This document shows, in pieces, positions 40,932 through 53,000 of a DNA stretch of 64,000 nucleotides (position 1 is its first letter; every line of letters starts with the position of its first letter). Both the position numbers and the translations under genes were made by a program. Source of the stretch: Micropterix aruncella (taxonomy: Eukaryota > Arthropoda > Insecta > Lepidoptera > Micropterigidae); contig OX155961.1 in NCBI GenBank assembly GCA_944548615.1, forward strand, positions 21,408,773 to 21,472,772, written 5' to 3'. The notes beneath the pieces are model-generated. The model had not been told where the DNA came from. It ran no database searches and saw only the letters and a program-made list of their open reading frames with translations.

Positions 40932-43900
40932 TTGAACCATTGCCGAGGGGCGCAAGACCTGCTGTTGCAGTCCCTGGCGGAATGGTCAATTGCCGTGGCG
41001 GTTGTGGCGGAACCATACGTCGTCCCGAAACACCCTCGCTGGTTCGGGGATGACGAAGACTCTGTCGCAGTTTATTGGACAGGAGGAGATAAAGAGCCAC
41101 CGTGCGGTCTGCTGCGGAAAGGGAGTGGGTTTATTGCAGTAGAGTGGGGACCTTTGGCCATCGTCGGATGCTATATCTCCCCAAACTGCAGCCTTGGTAT
41201 TTTTGAAGCGTTCCTGGATGAGGTGGCAGACTGCGTCCGTGCATGCCTGCCCCGTCCGGTTCTCGTTCTGGGCGACTTCAACGCCCGCTCCAGGGCTTGG
41301 GGGGACGTTCGGGACGACTCCCGAGCGGAGTCAATCCAAGAGTGGGCGGCGGCGCTAGGCCTAATCCTCCTGAACAGGGGATTTGTTAGCACATGTGTGC
41401 GGTGGCAGGGAGAGTCCGTAGTGGATCTGTCCTGGGCGTCGCCTTCTGCGACATCTCTTGTAACGGGGTGGCGGGTCGCGGAGGAGGTGGTCACTCTGTC
41501 CGACCACCGTCATATAATTATTGATTTAATTTTTAGACGCCCCGTCATTCTGGATCGTTCGAGCAATATTCCGTCGCCCCGTTGGTCCCTTAAAAAGCTC
41601 GATGAGGACCTTCTCGCGGCGGCGGCTATTGCAGCGGACTGGTCAGAGGAAGGGCAAGAACCATATGATCCAGAACGGGTGGCGATCTGGTTCAGAGACA
41701 CGATGACCATTATCTGCGACGCCTCAATGCCCCGTGTCAGGCCTGCTAGGAGAAAGGCTGCGTACTGGTGGTCGGAGTGTATCTCGCGGCTTCGCCAGGA
41801 GTGCTTGAGATCTCGGCGCCGGTACTTACGTGCACGAAGGAGACGCCTAGCCACAGACGAAGAGAAAAACATGGCATACGCAGCGTATCGGGTGTCCACT
41901 GTTGCTCTCCAGAATGCCGTGGCGGATGCGAAGGCCAGATCTTGGGGTGAGCTTATAAAGGGGTTGGACAAGGACCCGTGGGGGCGGCCCTACAAAATGG
42001 TACTGGGCAAGCTCCGACCGTGGGTCCCGCCCATAACGGAAACTCTGGATCCGGACCTCGTGTCAAGGACGGTGGACACCCTTTTCCCCAGGGTCCGGGA
42101 AAACCCGACGTTTTCTGCTGAGCAGTCGCAGCCGTCCGCCTGGTCTAAGGAGTTCGAGGTGACGGAGGAAGAAATAATCCGGGCAGTGAGACGACTCGGT
42201 TCCCGTAACACCGCACCGGGTCCTGACGGAGTTCCAGGCAGGGCGTGGGTACTAGCTCTCAAGTCGTTGAGGGGCAGACTGACAAGACTTTTTGACAGCT
42301 GTCTTCAGTCTGGCGTCTTTCCCTCCGGCTGGAAAGAGTCCAAGCTAGTGCTTCTGCGGAAGGAAGGCAGACCGGTAGACTCTCCCTCTGCATACCGGCC
42401 CATCTGCCTGCTGGACGAGGCGGGAAAGCTCTTCGAGCGTATCATCGCCGATCGCCTCAACGGACACCTGGAGTCCATTGGCCCTAACCTGGCGGACAGC
42501 CAGTTTGGGTTTCGACATGGACGATCGACGGTCGACGCGATCCTCCGCGTCCGCTCTACAGCAGATGAGGCGGTGGAAAGAAATGGAGTGGCGCTGGCAG
42601 TGAGTTTGGACATCGTCAACGCGTTTAACTCCCTGCCCTGGGGGGCTATCAGGCAGGCACTTCTCCACCACAATATTCCCCAATACCTGCGTGATGTCGT
42701 TGGTGCATATTTACATGACCGACGCATCGTATATACAGTTCGCGATGGAGTGAAAAAGGAGAGAGAAGTGTCCTGCGGTGTTCCGCAGGGATCGGTGCTT
42801 GGCCCGCTTCTGTGGAATCTAGCCTACGACTCCGTTCTTAGGGTCGGTCTTCCCAGCGGCGTGAGCGCCGTCTGTTACGCAGACGACACTATGGTTCTGG
42901 CACAGGAGGAAAATTTTGAGAGGGCTGCTCGACTCGTCGAACTGGGTGTGGCGCGAATATTCGCAAAAATTAACCAACTCGGTCTTCGGACTGCGCCCCA
43001 AAAAACCGAAGCGCTTTGGTTTCACAACCTTCCTAAGGGAAGGGAACCACCCAATTTGACGATCCGGGTGGGCAATGTGGACGTGCTAGTCGGCCAGCAA
43101 ATTAAATATCTCGGCCTCATCCTCGACAGCCGATGGAGATTCGAGGAGCACTTTGACCGCCTGGTCCCCCGAATACAGAGGACGGCTGGTGCCATGCACA
43201 GACTGCTCCCCAATTTGGGAGGACCCAGGGAAGGAGTGCGCAGGCTCTATGCTGGAGTTGTGCGTTCAATAGCGCTGTACGGGGCGCCAGTGTGGTGTGA
43301 GCGTCTGTTGCGCTCTCGTAGATGCAGGACTAAACTGCTGAGTGTGCAGAGGTTGATGGCCCTCAGGATCGCTAGAGCATACAGGACTGTCTCCTATGAG
43401 GCATCGACTATCCTGGCGCGATTTCCGCCCCTGGACTTACTGGCAGAAATGGATGCGAGGGTATACAACTGTATACGCACCATTCGCCAAGGGGGTGGAA
43501 ATGACCCGGACGAACGGTTCCAGCTAAGGCGGCAGGCGCGTCAACAAGCGCTCGAGGAGTGGCAGGAGCAACTTGAAGAGCCGCGGAACGCAAGCCAACG
43601 TGCAGTCGGGGCAATCCTGCCTAGTTTTGTCGCCTGGCAGACGAGAAAATGGGGAAGCGTGACCTTCCGACTGACTCAGGTACTCACTGGGCACGGTTGC
43701 TTCGGTGAGTATCTGAATAGGATCGGACGCGAGGAGACAGCACAATGCCACCATTGCGGGGAGGCCCAAGACTCGGCGCAACACACTTTAGAAATGTGTA
43801 CTATGTGGCAGTCTGAAAGACGTACCCTAACTGACGCGGTGGGAGAAGATCTTTCTCCGTCAGCGGTAGTGGCGGCCATGCTCTCGAGCAAAGTGGCCTG

Positions 43901-44063
43901 GAAGGCGGTAGTATCTTTCTGCGATACTGTTATATCTCAGAAGGAGACCGCCGAGCGCGAGCGGCAGCGCGAGCAGGAAATAGAAGTCCTCGACAGAAGG
44001 CGTAGACGTCGCCGTGGAGAAGTAGCTGTGGCAAACGGTCGCCCTGGCACATCGGCCCAGTAG
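40932..44063 (+). CDS. TRAS-like ORF2 (copy 2): endonuclease, reverse transcriptase, CCHC finger
   Basis: 1043 codons counted from the Leu before NHCRGAQ; the frame is open from 40893, inside ORF1. No ATG precedes the endonuclease, whose first conserved words (LLQGNLNHCRGAQ) come right after the ORF1 stop at 40912-40914. Translation must therefore use -1 frameshifting or reinitiation at a non-AUG codon. The motifs match those of copy 1 (VVAEPYVVP, GDFNAR, SDHRH, CYADD, CHHC-X6-AQHTLEMC). Against copy 1 two residues differ: Asp for Ala after RFPPL, and Ser for Arg after EPRNA. There is no frameshift or stop, so the enzyme may be active. Confidence 0.94.
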   Translation: MNHCRGAQDLLLQSLAEWSIAVAVVAEPYVVPKHPRWFGDDEDSVAVYWTGGDKEPPCGLLRKGSGFIAVEWGPLAIVGCYISPNCSLGIFEAFLDEVADCVRACLPRPVLVLGDFNARSRAWGDVRDDSRAESIQEWAAALGLILLNRGFVSTCVRWQGESVVDLSWASPSATSLVTGWRVAEEVVTLSDHRHIIIDLIFRRPVILDRSSNIPSPRWSLKKLDEDLLAAAAIAADWSEEGQEPYDPERVAIWFRDTMTIICDASMPRVRPARRKAAYWWSECISRLRQECLRSRRRYLRARRRRLATDEEKNMAYAAYRVSTVALQNAVADAKARSWGELIKGLDKDPWGRPYKMVLGKLRPWVPPITETLDPDLVSRTVDTLFPRVRENPTFSAEQSQPSAWSKEFEVTEEEIIRAVRRLGSRNTAPGPDGVPGRAWVLALKSLRGRLTRLFDSCLQSGVFPSGWKESKLVLLRKEGRPVDSPSAYRPICLLDEAGKLFERIIADRLNGHLESIGPNLADSQFGFRHGRSTVDAILRVRSTADEAVERNGVALAVSLDIVNAFNSLPWGAIRQALLHHNIPQYLRDVVGAYLHDRRIVYTVRDGVKKEREVSCGVPQGSVLGPLLWNLAYDSVLRVGLPSGVSAVCYADDTMVLAQEENFERAARLVELGVARIFAKINQLGLRTAPQKTEALWFHNLPKGREPPNLTIRVGNVDVLVGQQIKYLGLILDSRWRFEEHFDRLVPRIQRTAGAMHRLLPNLGGPREGVRRLYAGVVRSIALYGAPVWCERLLRSRRCRTKLLSVQRLMALRIARAYRTVSYEASTILARFPPLDLLAEMDARVYNCIRTIRQGGGNDPDERFQLRRQARQQALEEWQEQLEEPRNASQRAVGAILPSFVAWQTRKWGSVTFRLTQVLTGHGCFGEYLNRIGREETAQCHHCGEAQDSAQHTLEMCTMWQSERRTLTDAVGEDLSPSAVVAAMLSSKVAWKAVVSFCDTVISQKETAERERQREQEIEVLDRRRRRRRGEVAVANGRPGTSAQ

Positions 44064-44429
44064 TTCGGGTGACGAATAGGACTACGGTAAACTCTGCCTG
44101 TCGTAAAAGGCGACTAAAAGGGTACTGCAGGTCATAGCAGGTCGGAGCGGGGGCTCCGGCTCACAATGTATGAGACACAAGGAAAGATCGTGGCATGATG
44201 TCGTGGTACTATCTGCTGCACACACGCGAAGTCGGGGTGAAGGCAACTGCCTCCTCCGGGACGCGCTCATGGCACGGTGCAAGAGGAACACCGGCGAGTT
44301 CTTCAGAGATCCCGGAGTTCCTCGAGATGCACCGACGTTGGTCACCGAGGGAGTTTTAGTGGGTAAAAATCCCACATAACCAGGCCCTCCCCCCGGGGGG
44401 CTTGGTATCTTTTTGAAGATTTCTCCCTC

Positions 44430-44431
<2 letters not shown>
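44064..44431 (+). other. TRAS-like element 3' UTR (copy 2)
   Basis: 368 bp between ORF2 and the poly(A). It ends CTCCCTCGC before the A run and matches 37579-37946 almost exactly. Confidence 0.8.
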
Positions 44432-44490
<59 letters not shown>

Positions 44491-44493
<3 letters not shown>

Positions 44494-44937
44494 TTAGGTT
44501 AGGTTAGGTTAGGTTAGGTTAGGTAAGGTTAGGTTAGGTTAGGTTAGGTTAGGTTAGGTTAGGTTAGGTTAGGTTAGGTTAGGTTAGGTTAGGTTAGGTT
44601 AGGTTAGGTTAGGTTAGGTTAGGTTAGGTTAGGTTAGGTTAGGTTAGGTTAGGTTAGGTTAGGTTAGGTTAGGTTAGGTTAGGTTAGGTTAGGTTAGGTT
44701 AGGTTAGGTTAGGTTAGGTTAGGTTAGGTTAGGTTAGGTTAGGTTAGGTTAGGTTAGGTTAGGTTAGGTTAGGTTAGGTTAGGTTAGGTTAGGTTAGGTT
44801 AGGTTAGGTTAGGTTAGGTTAGGTTAGGTTAGGTTAGGTTAGGTTAGGTTAGGTTAGGTTAGGTTAGGTTAGGTTAGGTTAGGTTAGGTTAGGTTAGGTT
44901 AGGTTAGGTTAGGTTAGGTTAGGTTAGGTTAGGTTAG
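44491..44937 (+). repeat. Telomeric repeat array 3, running into the gap
   Basis: 447 bp of TTAGG with a single variant unit (AGGTAAGG near 44521). It is cut off by the N gap, so its real length is unknown. The orientation is that of a right-hand chromosome end. Confidence 0.97.
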
Positions 44938-45137
44938 NNNNNNNNNNNNNNNNNNNNNNNNNNNNNNNNNNNNNNNNNNNNNNNNNNNNNNNNNNNNNNN
45001 NNNNNNNNNNNNNNNNNNNNNNNNNNNNNNNNNNNNNNNNNNNNNNNNNNNNNNNNNNNNNNNNNNNNNNNNNNNNNNNNNNNNNNNNNNNNNNNNNNNN
45101 NNNNNNNNNNNNNNNNNNNNNNNNNNNNNNNNNNNNN
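44938..45137. other. Assembly gap of exactly 200 N
   Basis: The round size marks a scaffolding gap of unknown true length. The left side is telomeric repeat and the right side is a 33 bp satellite with no sequence in common. Confidence 0.99.
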
Positions 45138-46850
45138 AGGTGGTTCGAAATTTGAATTTTCAAATCTGACAGTTGGTTCGAAATTTGAATTTTCAAATTT
45201 GACAGTTGGTTCGAAATTTGAATTTTCAAATCTGACAGTTGGCGCGAAATTTGAATTTTCAAATTTGACAGGTGGTTCGAAATTTGAATTTTCAAATTTG
45301 ACAGTTGATTCGAAATTTGAATTTTCAAATCTGACAGTTGGCGCGAAATTTGAATTTTCAAATTTGACAGGTGGTTCGAAATTTGAATTTTCAAATCTGA
45401 CAGTTGGCGCGAAATTTGAATTTTCAAATTTGACAGGTGGTTCGAAATTTGAATTTTCAAATCTGACATTTGGCGCGAAATTTGAATTTTCAAATTTGAC
45501 AGGTGGTTCGAAATTTCAATTTTCAAATCTGACAGTTGGCGCGAAATTTGAATTTTCAAATTTGACAGGTGGTTCGAAATTTGAATTTTCAAATCTGACA
45601 GTTGGTTCGAAATTTGAATTTTCAAATCTGACAGTTGGCGCGAAATTTGAATTTTCAAATTTGACAGGTGGTTCGAAATTTGAATTTTCAAATCTGACAG
45701 TTGGCGCGAAATTTGAATTTTCAAATTTGACAGGTGGTTCGAAATTTGAATTTTCAAATCTGACATTTGGCGCGAAATTTGAATTTTCAAATCTGACAGT
45801 TGGTTCGAAATTTGAATTTTCAAATCTGACAGTTGGCGCGAAATTTGAATTTACAAATTTGACAGGTGGTTCGAAATTTGAATTTTCAAATCTGACAGTT
45901 GGTTCGAAATTTGAATTTTCAAATTTAACAGTTGGTTCGAAATTTGAATTTTCAAATCTGACAGTTGGCGCGAAATTTGAATTTTCAAATTTGACAGGTG
46001 GTTCGAAATTTGAATTTTCAAATCGGACAGTTGGCGCGAAATTTGAATTTTCAAATTTGACAGGTGGTTCGAAATTTGAATTTTCAAATCTGACAGTTGG
46101 TTCGAAATTTGAATTTTCAAATCTGACAGTTGGTTCGAAATTTGAATTTTCAAATTTGACAGTTGGTTCGAAATTTGAATTTTCAAATCTGACAGTTGGT
46201 TCGAAATTTGAATTTTCAAATTTGACAGTTGGTTCGAAATTTGAATTTTCAAATCTGACAGTTAGCGCGAAATTTGAATTTTCAAATTTGACAGTTGGTT
46301 CGAAATTTGAATTTTCAAATCTGACAGTTGGCGCGAAATTTGAATTTTCAAATTTGACAGGTGGTTCGAAATTTGAATTTTCAAATCTGACAGTTGGTTC
46401 GAAATTTGAATTTTAAAATCTGACAGTTGGCGCGAAATTTGAATTTTCAAATTTGACAGGTGGTTCGAAATTTGAATTTTCAAATCTGACAGTTGGCGCG
46501 AAATTAGAATTTTCAAATTTGACAGGTGGTTCGATATTTGAATTTTCAAATCTGACAGTTGGTTCGAAATTTGAATTTTCAAATTTGACAGTTGGTTCGA
46601 AATTTGAATTTTCAAATCTGACAGTTGGCGCGAAATTTGAATTTTCAAATTTGACAGGTGGTTCGAAATTTGAATTTTCAAATCTGACAGTTGGCGCGAA
46701 ATTTGAATTTTCAAATTTGACAGGTGGTTCGAAATTTGAATTTTCAAATCTGACAGTTGGTTCGAAATTTGAATTTTCAAATCTGACAGTTGGTTCGAAA
46801 TTTGAATTTTCAAATTTGACAGTTGGTTCGAAATTTGAATTTTCAAATCT
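45138..46850. repeat. Satellite segment duplicated at about 52364-54050
   Basis: Rare variants line up at a fixed offset of 7226: GATTCG near 45306 and 52532, AATTTAAC near 45927 and 53153, AATCGGAC near 46022 and 53248, GTTAGCGCG near 46261 and 53487, and the stop-creating TTTTAAAATC at 46413 and 53639. Further right the second copy lacks two monomers. This shows a block duplication of at least 1.7 kb inside the array. Confidence 0.85.
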
Positions 46851-49800
46851 GACAGTTGGTTCGAAATTTGAATTTTCAAATTTGACAGTTGGTTCGAAAT
46901 TTGAATTTTCAAATCTGACAGTTGGCGCGAAATTTGAATTTTCAAATTTGACAGGTGGTTCGAAATTTGAATTTTCAAATCTGACAGTTGGCGCGAAATT
47001 TGAATTTTCAAATTTGACAGGTGGTTCGAAATTTGAATTTTCAAATCTGACAGTTGGTTCGAAATTTGAATTTTCAAATTTGACAGTTGGTTCGAAATTT
47101 GAATTTTAAAATCTGACAGTTGGTTCGAAATTTGAATTTTCAAATCTGACAGTTGGCGCGAAATTTGAATTTTCAAATTTGACAGGTGGTTCGAAATTTG
47201 AATTTTCAAATCTGACATTTGGCGCGAAATTTGAATTTTCAAATTTGACAGGTGGTTCGAAATTTGAATTTTCAAATCTGACAGTTGGTTCGAAATTTGA
47301 ATTTTCAAATCTGACAGTTGGCGCGAAATTTGAATTTTCAAATTTGACAGGTGGTTCGAAATTTGAATTTTCAAATTTGACAGGTGGTTCGAAATTTGAA
47401 TTTTCAAATCTGACAGTTGGTTCGAAATTAGAATTTTCAAATCTGACAGTTGGTTCGAAATTTGAATTTTCAAATCTGACATTTGGCGCGAAATTTGAAT
47501 TTTCAAATTTGACAGGTGGTTCGAAATTTGAATTTTCAAATCTGACAGTTGGTTCGAAATTTGAATTTTCAAATCTGACAGTTGGCGCGAAATTTGAATT
47601 TTCAAATTTGACAGGTGGTTCGAAATTTGAATTTTCAAATCTGACATTTGGCGCGAAATTTGAATTTTCAAATTTGACAGGTGGTTCGAAATTTGAATTT
47701 TCAAATCTGACAGTTGGTTCGAAATTTGAATTTTCAAATTTGACAGTTGGTTCGAAATTTGAATTTTCAAATCTGACAGTTGGTTCGAAATTTGAATTTT
47801 CAAATCTGACAGTTGGTTCGAAATTTGAATTTTCAATTCTGACAGTTGGCGCGAAATTTGAATTTTCAAATTTGACAGGTGGTTCGAAATTTGAATTTTC
47901 AAATCTGACAGTTGGTTCGAAATTTGAATTTTCAAATTTGACAGGTGGTTCGAAATTTGAATTTTCAAATCTGACAGTTGGCGCGAAATTTGAATTTTCA
48001 AATTTGACAGGTGGTTCGAAATTTGAATTTTCAAATTTGACAGGTGGTTCGAAATTTGAATTTTCAAATCTGACAGTTGGTTCGAAATTAGAATTTTCAA
48101 ATTTGACAGTTGGTTCGAAATTTGAATTTTCAAATCTGACATTTGGCGCGAAATTTGAATTTTCAAATTTGACAGGTGGTTCGAAATTTGAATTTTCAAA
48201 TCTGACATTTGGCGCGAAATTTGAATTTTCAAATTTGACAGGTGGTTCGAAATTTGAATTTTCAAATCTGACAGTTGGTTCGAAATTTGAATTTTCAAAT
48301 CTGACAGTTGGCGCGAAATTTGAATTTTCAAATTTGACAGGTGGTTCGAAATTTGAATTTTCAAATTTGACAGGTGGTTCGAAATTTGAATTTTCAAATC
48401 TGACAGTTGGTTCGAAATTAGAATTTTCAAATCTGACAGTTGGTTCGAAATTTGAATTTTCAAATCTGACAGTTGGCGCGAAATTTGAATTTTCAAATTT
48501 GACAGGTGGTTCGAAATTTGAATTTTCAAATCTGACAGTTGGTTCGAAATTTGAATTTTCAAATCTGACAGTTGGTTCGAAATTTGAATTTTCAAATCTG
48601 ACAGTTGGCGCGAAATTTGAATTTTCAAATTTGACAGGTGGTTCGAAATTTGAATTTTCAAATCTGACAGTTGGTTCGAAATTTGAATTTTCAAATCTGA
48701 CAGTTGGTTCGAAATTTGAATTTTCAATTCTGACAGTTGGCGCGAAATTTGAATTTTCAAATTTGACAGGTGGTTCGAAATTTGAATTTTCAAATCTGAC
48801 AGTTGGTTCGAAATTTGAATTTTCAAATTTGACAGTTGGTTCGAAATTTGAATTTTCAAATCTGACAGTTGGCGCGAAATTTGAATTTTCAAATTTGACA
48901 GGTGGTTCGAAATTTGAATTTTCAAATCTGACAGTTGGTTCGAAATTTGAATTTTCAAATCTGACAGTTGGTTCGAAATTTGAATTTTCAATTCTGACAG
49001 TTGGCGCGAAATTTGAATTTTCAAATTTGACAGGTGGTTCGAAATTTGAATTTTCAAATCTGACAGTTGGTTCGAAATTTGAATTTTCAAATCTGACAGG
49101 TGGTTCGAAATTTGAATTTTCAAATCTGACAGTTGGCGCGAAATTTGAATTTTCAAATCTGACAGTTGGTTCGAAATTTGAATTTTCAAATCTGACAGTT
49201 GGTTCGAAATTTGAATTTTCAAATTTGACAGTTGGTTCGAAATTTGAATTTTCAAATCTGACAGTTGGCGCGAAATTTGAATTTTCAAATTTGACAGGTG
49301 GTTCGAAATTTGAATTTTCAAATCTGACAGTTGGCGCGAAATTTGAATTTTCAAATTTGACAGGTGGTTCGAAATTTGAATTTTCAAATCTGACAGTTGG
49401 CGCGAAATTTGAATTTTCAAATTTGACAGGTGGTTCGAAATTTGAATTTTCAAATCTGACAGTTGGTTCGAAATTTGAATTTTCAAATCTGACAGTTGGT
49501 TCGAAATTTGAATTTTCAATTCTGACAGTTGGCGCGAAATTTGAATTTTCAAATTTGACAGGTGGTTCGAAATTTGAATTTTCAAATCTGACAGTTGGTT
49601 CGAAATTTGAATTTTCAAATTTGACAGTTGGTTCGAAATTTGAATTTTCAAATCTGACAGTTGGTTCGAAATTTGAATTTTCAAATCTGACAGTTGGTTC
49701 GAAATTTGAATTTTCAATTCTGACAGTTGGCGCGAAATTTGAATTTTCAAATTTGACAGGTGGTTCGAAATTTGAATTTTCAAATCTGACAGTTGGTTCG

Positions 49801-50006
49801 AAATTTGAATTTTCAAATTTGACAGGTGGTTCGAAATTTGAATTTTCAAATCTGACAGTTGGTTCGAAATTTGAATTTTCAAATCTGACAGTTGGTTCGA
49901 AATTTGAATTTTCAAATTTGACAGTTGGTTCGAAATTTGAATTTTCAAATCTGACAGTTGGCGCGAAATTTGAATTTTCAAATTTGACAGGTGGTTCGAA
50001 ATTTGA
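46275..50006. repeat. Satellite segment of 3.7 kb duplicated at 60269-64000
   Basis: The order of monomer variants is the same at an offset of 13994, from about 46275/60269 up to the end of the window. The TTTTAAAATC variants at 46413/60407 and 47106/61100 and the repeated TCAATTCTGAC variants coincide. The offset equals 424 monomers plus 2 bases, which is explained by the four small indels between the copies. Confidence 0.85.
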
Positions 50007-53000
50007 ATTTTCAAATTTGACAGGTGGTTCGAAATTTGAATTTTCAAATCTGACAGTTGGTTCGAAATTAGAATTTTCAAATCTGACAGTTGGTTCGAAA
50101 TTTGAATTTTCAAATCTGACATTTGGCGCGAAATTTGAATTTTCAAATTTGACAGGTGGTTCGAAATTTGAATTTTCAAATCTGACATTTGGCGCGAAAT
50201 TTGAATTTTCAAATTTGACAGGTGGTTCGAAATTTGAATTTTCAAATCTGACAGTTGGTTCGAAATTTGAATTTTCAAATCTGACAGTTGGCGCGAAATT
50301 TGAATTTTCAAATTTGACAGGTGGTTCGAAATTTGAATTTTCAAATTTGACAGGTGGTTCGAAATTTGAATTTTCAAATCTGACAGTTGGTTCGAAATTA
50401 GAATTTTGAAATCTGACAGTTGGTTCGAAATTTGAATTTTCAAATCTGACAGTTGGCGCGAAATTTGAATTTTCAAATTTGACAGGTGGTTCGAAATTTG
50501 AATTTTCAAATCTGACAGTTGGTTCGAAATTTGAATTTTCAAATCTGACAGTTGGTTCGAAATTTGAATTTTCAAATCTGACAGTTGGCGCGAAATTTGA
50601 ATTTTCAAATTTGACAGGTGGTTCGAAATTTGAATTTTCAAATCTGACAGGTGGTTCGAAATTTGAATTTTCAAATCTGACAGTTGGTTCGAAATTTGAA
50701 TTTTCAAATCTGACAGTTGGTTCGAAATTTGAATTTTCAAATTTGACAGGTGGTTCGAATTTGAATTTTCAAATCTGACAGTTGGTTCGAAATTTGAATT
50801 TTCAATTCTGACAGTTGGCGCGAAATTTGAATTTTCAAATTTGACAGGTGGTTCGAAATTTGAATTTTCAAATCTGACAGTTGGTTCGAAATTTGAATTT
50901 TCAAATTTGACAGGTGGTTCGAAATTTGAATTTTCAAATCTGACAGTTGGTTCGAAATTTGAATTTTCAAATCTGACAGTTGGTTCGAAATTTGAATTTT
51001 CAAATTTGACAGTTGGTTCGAAATTTGAATTTTCAAATCTGACAGTTGGCGCGAAATTTGAATTTTCAAATTTGACAGGTGGTTCGAAATTTGAATTTTC
51101 AAATTTGACAGGTGGTTCGAAATTTGAATTTTCAAATCTGACAGTTGGTTCGAAATTAGAATTTTCAAATCTGACAGTTGGTTCGAAATTTGAATTTTCA
51201 AATCTGACATTTGGCGCGAAATTTGAATTTTCAAATTTGACAGGTGGTTCGAAATTTGAATTTTCAAATCTGACATTTGGCGCGAAATTTGAATTTTCAA
51301 ATTTGACAGGTGGTTCGAAATTTGAATTTTCAAATCTGACAGTTGGTTCGAAATTTGAATTTTCAAATCTGACAGTTGGCGCGAAATTTGAATTTTCAAA
51401 TTTGACAGGTGGTTCGAAATTTGAATTTTCAAATTTGACAGGTGGTTCGAAATTTGAATTTTCAAATCTGACAGTTGGTTCGAAATTAGAATTTTCAAAT
51501 CTGACAGTTGGTTCGAAATTTGAATTTTCAAATCTGACAGTTGGCGCGAAATTTGAATTTTCAAATTTGACAGGTGGTTCGAAATTTGAATTTTCAAATC
51601 TGACAGTTGGTTCGAAATTTGAATTTTCAAATCTGACAGTTGGTTCGAAATTTGAATTTTCAAATCTGACAGTTGGCGCGAAATTTGAATTTTCAAATTT
51701 GACAGGTGGTTCGAAATTTGAATTTTCAAATCTGACAGTTGGTTCGAAATTTGAATTTTCAAATCTGACAGTTGGCGCGAAATTTGAATTTTCAAATTTG
51801 ACAGGTGGTTCGAAATTTGAATTTTCAAATCTGACAGGTGGTTCGAAATTTGAATTTTCAAATCTGACAGTTGGTTCGAAATTTGAATTTTCAAATCTGA
51901 CAGTTGGCGCGAAATTTGAATTTTCAAATTTGACAGGTGGTTCGAAATTTGAATTTTCAAATTTGACAGGTGGTTCGAAATTTGAATTTTCAAATCTGAC
52001 AGTTGGTTCGAAATTAGAATTTTCAAATCTGACAGTTGGTTCGAAATTTGAATTTTCAAATCTGACAGTTGGCGCGAAATTTGAATTTTCAAATTTGACA
52101 GGTGGTTCGAAATTTGAATTTTCAAATCTGACAGTTGGTTCGAAATTTGAATTTTCAAATCTGACAGTTGGTTCGAAATTTGAATTTTCAAATCTGACAG
52201 TTGGCGCGAAATTTGAATTTTCAAATTTGACAGGTGGTTCGAAATTTGAATTTTCAAATTTGACAGGTGGTTCGAAATTTGAATTTTCAAATCTGACAGT
52301 TGGTTCGAAATTTGAATTTTCAAATCTGACAGTTGGTTCGAAATTTGAATTTTCAAATTTGACAGGTGGTTCGAAATTTGAATTTTCAAATCTGACAGTT
52401 GGTTCGAAATTTGAATTTTCAAATTTGACAGTTGGTTCGAAATTTGAATTTTCAAATCTGACAGTTGGCGCGAAATTTGAATTTTCAAATTTGACAGGTG
52501 GTTCGAAATTTGAATTTTCAAATTTGACAGTTGATTCGAAATTTGAATTTTCAAATCTGACAGTTGGCGCGAAATTTGAATTTTCAAATTTGACAGGTGG
52601 TTCGAAATTTGAATTTTCAAATCTGACAGTTGGCGCGAAATTTGAATTTTCAAATTTGACAGGTGGTTCGAAATTTGAATTTTCAAATCTGACATTTGGC
52701 GCGAAATTTGAATTTTCAAATTTGACAGGTGGTTCGAAATTTCAATTTTCAAATCTGACAGTTGGCGCGAAATTTGAATTTTCAAATTTGACAGGTGGTT
52801 CGAAATTTGAATTTTCAAATCTGACAGTTGGTTCGAAATTTGAATTTTCAAATCTGACAGTTGGCGCGAAATTTGAATTTTCAAATTTGACAGGTGGTTC
52901 GAAATTTGAATTTTCAAATCTGACAGTTGGCGCGAAATTTGAATTTTCAAATTTGACAGGTGGTTCGAAATTTGAATTTTCAAATCTGACATTTGGCGCG

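Larger units (their letters stand above)
38396..44491 (+). mobile_element. Full-length TRAS-like telomere-specific non-LTR retrotransposon (R1 clade)
   Basis: About 6.1 kb: a 5' leader (38396-38904), ORF1 (38905-40914), ORF2 (open from 40893, ending 44063), a 3' UTR and about 60 A. It is bounded by TTAGGTT on the left and GGTTAGG on the right, with no other duplication. Its composition is much more GC-rich than the host DNA around it. Both ORFs are intact and the poly(A) is pure, so it looks recently inserted and possibly competent. Assignment to TRAS rather than SART rests on orientation and nick position relative to TTAGG, from memory of the literature. Confidence 0.93.

Noticed and set aside
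33739..44375. Minus-strand and alternative-frame ORFs within the TRAS-like elements
   Set aside because: They are shadows of GC-rich ORF1 and ORF2, identical in both copies, with no recognisable domains.
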